Below are positions 54,216-60,741 of a stretch of 64,000 bases of DNA, piece after piece. The position numbers were made by a program, and so were the translations under genes. Numbering within the stretch: the stretch's first letter is position 1; each line of letters opens with the position of its first letter. The DNA is from Deltaproteobacteria bacterium (GTDB taxonomy: Bacteria > Desulfobacterota > GWC2-55-46), in contig JACRET010000043.1 of the NCBI GenBank assembly GCA_016218105.1, forward strand, positions 1 through 64,000, in the 5' to 3' direction. Below the pieces are notes generated by a model, which was given only the letters and a program-made list of their open reading frames with translations, did not search any database and had not been told where the DNA came from.

Positions 54216-54863
54216 TCACTTCTTTTTACTATAAACTGTTTTATAATAAACGCTGTAATCCCGGATGGGGCAGGTATCGCAAAGCGGATTGACCGCCTTG
54301 CAGGTCTTCCTGCCGTGAAGGATGAAAAGGTGGGTTGTCTGAGTCCATCTCTCATGCGGTATTACCCTGCAAAGGTCGGCCTCTATCTTGTCCGGGTCGT
54401 CAGACCCGGTAAGGCCCAATCTCTGCGAAACCCTCTTGACATGAGTGTCCACCGCCAGCGCGTTCTTCCCGAAGGCGTTACCGAGGACTATATTGGCTGT
54501 CTTCCTGCCGACACCGGGCAAGCCCGTAAGCGCCTCCAGCGTCTCCGGCACCTTTCCCCCGTGCTCTTCGGCGATCTTTGCGCAGCACGCCTTTATGTTC
54601 CTGGCTTTATTCCTGAAGAAGTTCACGGAGCCTATGGCCTCCTCTAAATCCTTTAGCGGTGCTCCGGCGTACTCGAGGGCAGACCTGTATTTTTTAAAGA
54701 GGGCTGGCGTGACCTTGTTTATCAGCTTGTCCGTGGATTGGGCGGAAAGGATAGTGGCTATGAGGAGTTCCAGGGGATTTGTATATTCTAAAGCGGACTT
54801 TGCGCCGGGGAATTCCTTTTCAAGGATGTCGAGTACCCTTTTGGCCTTCTCGCTTTTTTCCAT
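54216..54863 (-). CDS. nth: Endonuclease III with altered iron-sulfur cluster motif
   Basis: Base-excision-repair DNA glycosylase/AP lyase for oxidised pyrimidines. It has 215 residues. The helix-hairpin-helix LTGLPGVGRKTANIVLG has the catalytic Lys121, and Asp139 lies in AVDTHVKRVSQRLG. The 4Fe-4S loop should be C-x6-C-x2-C-x5-C, but here it reads C188, C195, C198 and then Ser204 (CPIRDYS), coded AGC. The last ligand is therefore Ser, and no other Cys follows. The cluster may be Ser-ligated, 3Fe-4S or lost. Confidence 0.94.
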   Translation of the reverse strand: MEKSEKAKRVLDILEKEFPGAKSALEYTNPLELLIATILSAQSTDKLINKVTPALFKKYRSALEYAGAPLKDLEEAIGSVNFFRNKARNIKACCAKIAEEHGGKVPETLEALTGLPGVGRKTANIVLGNAFGKNALAVDTHVKRVSQRLGLTGSDDPDKIEADLCRVIPHERWTQTTHLFILHGRKTCKAVNPLCDTCPIRDYSVYYKTVYSKKK

Positions 54864-54907
54864 TGGAATTTTATATTACCGGTACATGCGTCCAATTGGC
54901 AGATTGC

Positions 54908-55064
54908 CAGCAGGTAGCTGAAAAACCCGGATTTTATTCAGGCTGCTCAAAAAGATTGCAGCTGCAAGGCGTCGAGAAGCGAGGAACGAGGCGCACTTTG
55001 TTGTACGCCGCAGTGACGAACGACAATGACAACGAAGCAGATGGACTTTTTCAGCAGCCTGCTA
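54908..55064. repeat. MITE-like element at the 3' end of the polyprenyl synthase gene
   Basis: The left end is CAGCAGGTAGCTGAAAAACCC (the usual TA is CA) and the right end, reversed, is TAGCAGGCTGCTGAAAAAGTCC. The interior GGCTGCTCAAAAAGATTGCAGCTGCAAGGCGTCGAG...GCAGATGGACTTTTTC matches 34628 without the nested module 2, so this 157-bp form shows the basic unit. Its right edge supplies the TAG stop codon of the neighbouring gene. Confidence 0.8.
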
Positions 55065-56051
55065 GTAAGTCCGCTCTATGACATAGTCCGCCACAGCAAG
55101 AAGGGCCGTCCTCTCCGTGTCGGGCTCAAACATATCCAGGTTTTTCCTGGCTTCCTCTATATAGAGGCGGGCCCTGCTTATCGTATATTCTATCCCGTGG
55201 TATTTGTTTATTATGCCTATGACTTCCTTCAGTCTCGAATCATCCAGGTCGTCGGCCTCAACGGCCTTCTTTATAAAAGCCCTCTCCGCGTCAGTAGCCT
55301 TTTTGGACGCGTAGATAAGAGGCATCGTCACCTTGCCTTCACGCAGGTCGTTTCCGACGGATTTCCCGAGGTCTTCATCGGTTGAGATATAATCGAAGCA
55401 GTCGTCCATCAATTGATACGCTATACCCAGTCCCATCCCGTAGTTCGCGAGCGCCACTTCTTTTTCCAAGCCCATTTCGCCAAGAATACCGGCTATCTGG
55501 GCGGCGGCTGAGATCAGAACGGCCGTCTTGTTTGTAACGACCTCCAGATACTCCTTCTCGGTCGTCTCGGCGTCGCTGTGCTTAAGGAGCTGGAGCACCT
55601 CTCCCTCCGCCATGCGCGTGGTCGTGTGCGACAGGACTTTAAGTATCCTCATGTCCCCGTGCGTCACCGTAAGGGAAAACGCCTTCGAAAGGAGGTAGTC
55701 TCCGACAAGAATGGACGCGCCGTCGCCCCAGACCGTATTGGCGGAGGCGTTCCCTCTCCTTAGATCCGCCTTATCAACTACGTCGTCGTGAAGGAGCGTC
55801 GCGGTATGTATGAACTCTATTACGCCAGCGAGCGGGATATGCCTGTCACCCTTGTAACCGCAGAGCCTCGCGGACAAGAGGAGTATCATCGGCCTGAATC
55901 TCTTGCCGCCGCTTTTGAGTATGTATTCGCCGACCTTGCTTACCAGAAAGACGTCGGAGTTAAGGTTCTTCTTGAACCCGTCTTCCATCTTTCTGATATC
56001 ATCCCTGATAAGGTCGAAAACTTCCTGAATGTGCATTCCTGGCTCCGTCAA
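55062..56051 (-). CDS. Trans-polyprenyl diphosphate synthase (octaprenyl/heptaprenyl type)
   Basis: Makes the long isoprenoid chain for quinones. It has 329 residues. Two Asp-rich motifs are present: LLHDDVVDKADLRRG (first, DDxxD) and YQLMDDCFDYISTDEDLGKS (second). GGKRFRPMILLLSARL is near the N-terminus. Chain length cannot be read safely from sequence. It ends VIERTY with the TAG stop codon formed by the terminal bases of a MITE-like element. Its product would serve the quinone pool used by complex I. Confidence 0.93.
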   Translation of the reverse strand: MTEPGMHIQEVFDLIRDDIRKMEDGFKKNLNSDVFLVSKVGEYILKSGGKRFRPMILLLSARLCGYKGDRHIPLAGVIEFIHTATLLHDDVVDKADLRRGNASANTVWGDGASILVGDYLLSKAFSLTVTHGDMRILKVLSHTTTRMAEGEVLQLLKHSDAETTEKEYLEVVTNKTAVLISAAAQIAGILGEMGLEKEVALANYGMGLGIAYQLMDDCFDYISTDEDLGKSVGNDLREGKVTMPLIYASKKATDAERAFIKKAVEADDLDDSRLKEVIGIINKYHGIEYTISRARLYIEEARKNLDMFEPDTERTALLAVADYVIERTY

Positions 56052-56229
56052 AAATTTTCTGAATAAATGGCAGACCTATACCAAAAGCCCGCGCCTGAAA
56101 ATGTGCAAAGGTATAAATATGGGTTAGATGTTACCCCAACTGCGGCATTCTGTCAAAGAATTATATTCGTGGAAAAGAACAAGGCAGGCGGAATCCCCCG
56201 GAAAGCGTCCAGGAGCCTTTGCTGTAGCA

Positions 56230-56520
56230 GATGTTGGGTAACGCTTCTCTAAAGCAACCTACGTTACTTATTTTTATTCCTTTGAAAAATTTCTTCGACG
56301 GCACGCATTAAAAAATACTAACTTATCGAATATCTTAAAAATTATTCCATAAAATTATTTCTGTTGGCCTATATTCAGCACCTAACTCATGCTCATCTAT
56401 ATTTATTGCCTGTAAAGCATTTAAGACGAAATTTGGAACGTCCAATCCACTCGGATTCTTTATATAAGCTTTATAAGTAACGTAGGTGGGCTGAGCGAAG
56501 AGAAGCCCAACATTCAGGAT
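56230..56520. repeat. Inverted-repeat element of about 290 bp with AT-rich core
   Basis: GGGTAACGCTTCTCTAAAGCAACCTACGTTACTTAT (about 56235-56270) and its imperfect reverse complement ATAAGTAACGTAGGTGGGCTGAGCGAAGAGAAGCCCAACATTC (about 56475-56517) flank an AT-rich core unlike the surroundings. A degraded third copy (TAGTAACGCAGGTTGGGTTAGCAAAGCGTAACC) lies at about 57068-57100. This could be a small non-autonomous element or the footprint of inserted foreign DNA. Confidence 0.55.
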
Positions 56521-56535
56521 GGCTGGTGCGGCCAA
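56335..56535 (-). pseudogene. Possible gene fragment in the AT-rich insert
   Basis: The minus frame reads about 44 residues that look protein-like (AYIKNPSGLDVPNFVLNALQ... and EYRPTEIILWNNF) but its N-terminal 20 residues are just the translated repeat. No ribosome site fits. It is probably the tail of a foreign gene carried between the inverted repeats. I do not recognise the family. Confidence 0.3.
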
Positions 56536-56579
56536 TAATTATCTTGAGCAAGGGCCCGCTGAAATCGTAAACTTCCCTC

Positions 56580-56999
56580 ATGATACGCGTAACCGGCAAT
56601 ATCTTTATCGACGAAAGCGAGATCCAGGAGGAGTTTGTCCGCTCAAGGGGCCCCGGCGGCCAGCATGTGAACAAGGTCTCGACGGCCGTCCAGCTCCGCT
56701 TTGACATCAGGGGCTCGAAACTGCCTGAGGAGGTCAAGGAGAGGCTCATCCGCCACGGGGGACACAGGGTCACCGAAGAGGGCGTCATCATAATCTCGGC
56801 GCAGGAGACAAGAAAGAGGGAGATGAACAGGGCCGAGGCGCTGGAAAAACTCCTGGACCTCATCAGGAAGGCGACGGAGAGGCCCAAAAGAAGGATAAAG
56901 ACAAGGCCGTCCCTATCCGCCAAAAACAAGAGGGTCGTTGAGAAGAAAACAAGGGGCGGCACCAAAAAGATGAGGAGGAAGGTGAAGGGGGAGGAGTAG
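56580..56999 (+). CDS. arfB: Alternative ribosome-rescue factor ArfB (YaeJ-type peptidyl hydrolase)
   Basis: Releases nascent chains from ribosomes stalled without a stop codon. It has 139 residues. The catalytic GGQ is in SRGPGGQHVNKVSTAVQLRF, and the long basic C-terminal tail (RPKRRIKTRPSLSAKNKR...KKMRRKVKG) that enters the mRNA channel is present. There is no codon-recognition domain, unlike RF1/RF2. The ribosome site is weak and the start is set by homology (MIRV...). Confidence 0.93.
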   Translation: MIRVTGNIFIDESEIQEEFVRSRGPGGQHVNKVSTAVQLRFDIRGSKLPEEVKERLIRHGGHRVTEEGVIIISAQETRKREMNRAEALEKLLDLIRKATERPKRRIKTRPSLSAKNKRVVEKKTRGGTKKMRRKVKGEE

Positions 57000-57110
57000 A
57001 AGGGTAAACACAAATCGTTGTCTTCGCTGCGCTCAGCCCAAGCTACCTGACTCATTTCCCAGGCACATAGTAACGCAGGTTGGGTTAGCAAAGCGTAACC
57101 TCACACAAAT
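57000..57110. repeat. Degenerate repeat in the arfB-TIGR02757 gap
   Basis: It contains GTTGTCTTCGCTGCGCTCAGC followed by AGTAACGCAGGTTGGGTTAGCAAAGCGTAACC, related to the inverted ends of the 56230-56520 element. No gene or terminator is evident. The two flanking genes converge on it. Confidence 0.4.
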
Positions 57111-57995
57111 CTACAGTATGCAGATCTGTTTTATGAGGCAGCTCTCACACTTATCAGGGTCGGCCTTCGAGGGGCATTTATCCAGTATCCCGAGCCTGCA
57201 TAGGGCAAAATCGTATTTGACAGGGTCTCTCGGGTCAAACTCTTTCAAAGCCTCCGTTATCTCCTCGGCCATCTTCCAGTCGGGCGAGGCCCTCCTTGTA
57301 AGCCCGATATTCTTCGATATCCTTGCTATATGGGTATCGAGCGGTATTATGAGCTTTGCCGGGTCCACTTTTTTCCATAACCCGAAATCGAGACTGTCGC
57401 CCCTCCTGACCATCCACCTCAGATAAAGGTTGAGCCTCTTGCACGGGCTCCCGTCAACCGGCGTAGGGAAAAAGAACCTGACGCCGGCCCCCTTCGGCAG
57501 CTCTTTCTTCCCATAAACGGGCGTTGCATCCAGAGACAGGACGCTTTGAGAAAACGCCGCCAGCGCTTCCTTTATATTCCGGTGCTCCGGAGAGTAGCCC
57601 TTGAGGAAAAACCCTCCTATCGAGCCGCACTCATCCATCATCAGCTTCGCGAAATAAAGGAGGCAGCAAACGTCCTTCCCGTCATTGAACCTGTGCACGA
57701 ACCCGTCGAAGGCGCTCAAATCCTTTTTCGGGTCCAGGTTCATCACGAAACGGCAGGGGTGCGGCCCCACTATCGCCATAACTTTTTCGATGCTTCTTTT
57801 TATGCCCGCGACCCTTCCGTAAGCGAGCGAAGAGCTTATCAGCCCCACTATCTCCTGGTCACGGCGCTCCTTAAACTTGTGAACGAATTCAAGCGGGTCT
57901 GATGAGAGGTACTCAAGGTCAAAGGTCTTATAGAGCTTGTCGAGGTGAGACTTAAGCTCCTTCAACCCGGTCTGTTTTTTATCTATTTTTCCCAT
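57111..57995 (-). CDS. TIGR02757-family protein (HhH base-excision-related, iron-sulfur)
   Basis: A 294-residue protein that I recognise as the TIGR02757 (DUF2400) family of uncertain function. The C-terminal half resembles HhH-GPD DNA glycosylases: PLDTHIARISKNIGLTRR is like the Nth helix-hairpin-helix Asp region, and the end has CPSKADPDKCESCLIKQIC, a C-x8-C-x2-C-x5-C pattern suited to a 4Fe-4S cluster. The usual catalytic Lys is not obvious. It has its own gene unit between convergent arfB and a divergent cupredoxin gene. Confidence 0.85.
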   Translation of the reverse strand: MGKIDKKQTGLKELKSHLDKLYKTFDLEYLSSDPLEFVHKFKERRDQEIVGLISSSLAYGRVAGIKRSIEKVMAIVGPHPCRFVMNLDPKKDLSAFDGFVHRFNDGKDVCCLLYFAKLMMDECGSIGGFFLKGYSPEHRNIKEALAAFSQSVLSLDATPVYGKKELPKGAGVRFFFPTPVDGSPCKRLNLYLRWMVRRGDSLDFGLWKKVDPAKLIIPLDTHIARISKNIGLTRRASPDWKMAEEITEALKEFDPRDPVKYDFALCRLGILDKCPSKADPDKCESCLIKQICIL

Positions 57996-58199
57996 GCTGG
58001 CGCCTTCTTAACACCTTAAATAATTTTACCATTTAATGCAAGTATAATAGCGGAACCCTGAAAAAGGCCTATAATTGTTTAAACGATTACGCGGCCATTT
58101 TCGCCCCCCGCGCATTTTTCAAAAAAAAGCTTGCGTTTTCATAATTAAATCACGCATATTATCAACCAAATCGAACCCGATACGCCCCGGAGGTAATTT

Positions 58200-58841
58200 A
58201 TGAATAAAAGATTCCTTGCCGCAATCTTTTTGGCGCTTTTCGCATCCGGCTCCGCAACTCTGGAGGCCTCTGAATTCACCGATAAATATATTGAGGCCCT
58301 CGACGAGAACGACTTCGTAAAACAGACAACTCTCATCGAGCAGAACAAAGACAAGCTCCCGGCCGAGATCAAGGGGCTGGTAGACGAAGCGATCTCTCCG
58401 AACACCCCTAAAGAGGAAAAAACCGGTAAATTCCATATAGCCGAGCTGCTCGCGAGGGCGTACAAGGATATTTCAGGTGATGTAACCCTCATTAAAGAGG
58501 TAAAGAAAAAGGCCTTCGACGCCCAACTGTCCGCTCCCGTAAAATCAACCGCCGTTAACGGCGTGCATACTATCGAGATGCCGAAGGCTACCGCCGCGGT
58601 AAAGAACGTATTCATGCCTGACAATATCGTTATCAGGAAAGGCGAGACCATAAGGTGGGTCAATACCGACGCTATCACCCACATATTCTCAGCGATGCAG
58701 ATAATCAGCACTGGCGGGTTTTCCTCAAAGAGCGTCGAGGCAGGCGGAAACTTCGAATTCAAATTTGACAAACCCGGCGAATACTTCTACCTCTGCTTCA
58801 TCCATCATGCGATGGTAGGAAAGGTGACGGTGGAGGAGTGA
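58200..58841 (+). CDS. Secreted cupredoxin-like copper protein with helical N-terminal domain
   Basis: A 213-residue protein. The signal peptide is about 1-23 (FLAAIFLALFASGSATLEA). A helical charged region lies at about 25-110. The C-terminal plastocyanin/azurin-like domain (about 124-213) has ligands His161 (AITHIF), Cys199 (YLCFIHHAM), His202 or 203 and Met205. The Cys-His-Met spacing is shorter than in plastocyanin, so which His binds is unclear. It is probably a periplasmic electron carrier or copper protein. It has a good ribosome site (CGGAGG) and its own 200-base upstream region with a TATTAT box. Confidence 0.85.
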   Translation: MNKRFLAAIFLALFASGSATLEASEFTDKYIEALDENDFVKQTTLIEQNKDKLPAEIKGLVDEAISPNTPKEEKTGKFHIAELLARAYKDISGDVTLIKEVKKKAFDAQLSAPVKSTAVNGVHTIEMPKATAAVKNVFMPDNIVIRKGETIRWVNTDAITHIFSAMQIISTGGFSSKSVEAGGNFEFKFDKPGEYFYLCFIHHAMVGKVTVEE

Positions 58842-58851
58842 TCCTTTAACT

Positions 58852-58950
58852 CCTCCCCTTTACAAGGGGAGGTTGGGAGGGGTCAATATTTACGAGCAGT
58901 CATTGCGAACGAAGCGAAGAACTCATCGGTAAGCGGGGTATTCCCGCCAT
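58852..58950. repeat. Hairpin and short dispersed-repeat sequence
   Basis: CCTCCCC/GGGGAGG (58853-58872) is a likely terminator-like hairpin after the cupredoxin gene. It is followed by CAGTCATTGCGAACGAAGCG, related to the dispersed repeat at 39219. No gene is present. Confidence 0.45.
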
Positions 58951-58960
58951 TTGAGACACA

Positions 58961-58995
58961 AAAAAAGGGATTGGCCTAAAGGCCAATCCCTTTTT
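58961..58995. terminator. Bidirectional intrinsic terminator
   Basis: A long perfect stem AAAAAGGGATTGGCC/GGCCAATCCCTTTTT around TAAA has A and T runs built in, so it can terminate both the rightward cupredoxin transcript and the leftward tRNA-Pro transcript. Confidence 0.9.
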
Positions 58996-59001
58996 AAATA
59001 C

Positions 59002-59078
59002 TGGTCGGGGCGAGAGGATTCGAACCTCCGGCCCCCGCGTCCCGAACGCGGTGCTCTACCAGACTGAGCCACGCCCCG
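59002..59078 (-). tRNA. tRNA-Pro (anticodon CGG)
   Basis: The cloverleaf on the minus strand has acceptor CGGGGCG/CGCCCCG, D arm GCTC...GAGC, anticodon stem CCGCG/CGCGG with loop TTCGGGA (anticodon CGG) and T arm GGAGG-TTCGAAT-CCTCT. The 3' CCA is encoded. A tyrosine-integrase remnant lies four bases from the 5' end, suggesting an old insertion next to this tRNA. Confidence 0.95.
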
Positions 59079-59082
59079 ACTG

Positions 59083-59409
59083 TCAACATATCAAACTAAT
59101 CCATGACCAAACTTGCCAATCCAGCCAGCCAGATTTAACATAAATCATCGTCGTCTCGATGTCAAGATGACCGCCGAGCCTCATGATCTTCTGGACAGGT
59201 ACATTTTTCCTGGCAAGCTGGGTACAGAAGGTATGCCGAAGTGAATGTATATCCGCATCCGCGATTCCGATTATTTTATAGCATACCTTCAGGTTCCGAA
59301 GCAAATTATTTTTCCACGTATTTGCAAGGCAGCCCCGATGAAAGGCCGATTGATAATTATCTTTCAAAGAGTTAAAATCCGGTTGAGTAGTCTGTTTTTT
59401 CGTTTTCAT
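59083..59409 (-). pseudogene. Tyrosine recombinase (phage integrase) C-terminal remnant
   Basis: 108 residues of the catalytic half: IADADIHSLRHTFCTQLARK contains the His-x-x-Arg box, GGHLDIETTMIYVKS contains the final His and Tyr nucleophile, and the Asn-rich start (DFNSLKDNYQSAFHRG) corresponds to the region before the box. The N-terminal arm and core-binding domains and the first catalytic Arg/Lys are missing, and the PFKFB-like gene starts at once upstream. It is therefore a fragment. The C-terminal tail after Tyr is abnormal. It abuts the 5' end of tRNA-Pro. Confidence 0.75.
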
Positions 59410-59426
59410 TCAGACGGAAGGGCTGT

Positions 59427-60626
59427 ATGGTGGAAAACCGGAGATTAGCAGTTATAATGGTAGGGCTCCCCGCAAGGCGCAAGACCTTTCTGTCTTTAAA
59501 GCTGCAAAGATATTTTGAATGGCAGGGATACAGGATCAGGATTTTCAATGTCGGCGGCTACAGGAGGGATATTTCAGGCTTTAAGTCCTCAACCAGCGAT
59601 TTCTTCGATCCGCGCGCCAGGGCATTTGCCCAGGAGAGGGAAAGGATCGCCAAGCAATGTTTCAGCGACCTGGCCGTTTGGCTGCGGGCCGAGGGAGATA
59701 TAGCGATATACGACGCGACGAATGTCACCTCCGCGAGAAGGGAATATCTGATTTCAGAATGTCTGAGGAATGGCTTTGACTATATCTTTGTGGAAAACAT
59801 CTGTGACGATCCGGAAATCCTTGAAAAGATCGTCAGCTCGAAGGTAAACACCAGCGCCGACTACAAAGATAAGAAGGCCGCATGGGCGAAAAAGGATTTC
59901 TGGGAGAGGATACGCCATTACGAGAGCGTTTATGAGACGGTCGGCGAAGGTCTGCCGAATATCAGGCTTTTTAACTTCGGGGAGAGGATAAGTAAAAATT
60001 TTGACCCCGGCCACAGCCTGTACTGTGAAATTGCGGAACTTCTGGAGAGCGTCAATTTGAACGGAAAAAACATCTATATTACGAGGCACGGCGAGACTTT
60101 TTTCAACCTTGAGGACAGGATAGGGGGAGATTCTCCCTTAACTGAAAAGGGCGTGGATTTCGCGAAAAAGTTGAATAGCCATTTCACAGGCAGGGATTTG
60201 ATAATTTTTACCAGCAATAAAAGGCGGGCTGTAGAGACAGCCTCTTTTTTTGACTGCGAGAAGGTCTGCCTCGAAGAGCTGAACGAAATAAATTCGGGGA
60301 TTTGCGACAGCATGACTTACGATGAGATAGCCGAGAGATACCCCGCGATCCACGACTCCCGAAAGACCGATAAATTCCACTTCCGCTATCCCCAGGGAGA
60401 ATCGTACCGGGACCTGATCCAAAGGCTTAAAAAAGCTATCCTCAGGATCGAATCGCAGAGGAAAGATGTCCTGGTAATCGCCCACAGGGCTGTCAACCGC
60501 TGTCTTTTTTCCTATTTCATCCCCTTCCCGCAGGGAGACATCCCGTATATCGAAATGCCTCTCAACAAGATCATCAGGATACATTCTAAAGATGCCCGCT
60601 ATGCGTTTGAAGAGCTATCGATCTGA
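59427..60626 (+). CDS. Eukaryote-type 6-phosphofructo-2-kinase/fructose-2,6-bisphosphatase homologue
   Basis: A 399-residue bifunctional architecture: an N-terminal 6PF2K kinase domain (about 5-205) and a C-terminal histidine phosphatase (about 212-390), as in PFKFB. The kinase part has FNVGGYRRDISGF, YDATNVTSARRE and FVENICDDPEI, all close to PFKFB. The P-loop, however, is GLPARRKT (13-20) with Arg where PFKFB has Gly (codon CGC), which should weaken ATP binding. The phosphatase is intact: R220-H221-G222-E223, E287 (LNEINSGICDSMTY) and H353 (VIAHRAV). It probably removes the 2-phosphate of fructose 2,6-bisphosphate. GGAAGGG precedes the ATG. It has no operon partner and lies next to an integrase remnant. 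Confidence 0.9.
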   Translation: MVENRRLAVIMVGLPARRKTFLSLKLQRYFEWQGYRIRIFNVGGYRRDISGFKSSTSDFFDPRARAFAQERERIAKQCFSDLAVWLRAEGDIAIYDATNVTSARREYLISECLRNGFDYIFVENICDDPEILEKIVSSKVNTSADYKDKKAAWAKKDFWERIRHYESVYETVGEGLPNIRLFNFGERISKNFDPGHSLYCEIAELLESVNLNGKNIYITRHGETFFNLEDRIGGDSPLTEKGVDFAKKLNSHFTGRDLIIFTSNKRRAVETASFFDCEKVCLEELNEINSGICDSMTYDEIAERYPAIHDSRKTDKFHFRYPQGESYRDLIQRLKKAILRIESQRKDVLVIAHRAVNRCLFSYFIPFPQGDIPYIEMPLNKIIRIHSKDARYAFEELSI

Positions 60627-60687
60627 ACTTCCTGCTTACCTTATTCGTCTCTGATAAACGGCATTTTTTAAAGCCAGAAAAGAGAGT

Positions 60688-60708
60688 GCCCCCTGTTGGA
60701 CAGGGGGC
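60688..60708. terminator. Hairpin between convergent genes
   Basis: A perfect hairpin GCCCCCTGT-TGG-ACAGGGGGC in the gap between the PFKFB-like gene and the chemoreceptor gene, both of which point toward it. There is no T run on either side, so it may be a weak terminator or an mRNA-stabilising stem. Confidence 0.4.
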
Positions 60709-60741
60709 GGCAGGGGGTTATGAAATGGGGTTCGGGCGGAG

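Noticed and set aside
58200-58841. Cupredoxin gene as a nitrous oxide reductase or NirK fragment
   Set aside because: Only one type I copper domain is visible, with no second domain or type II copper motif.
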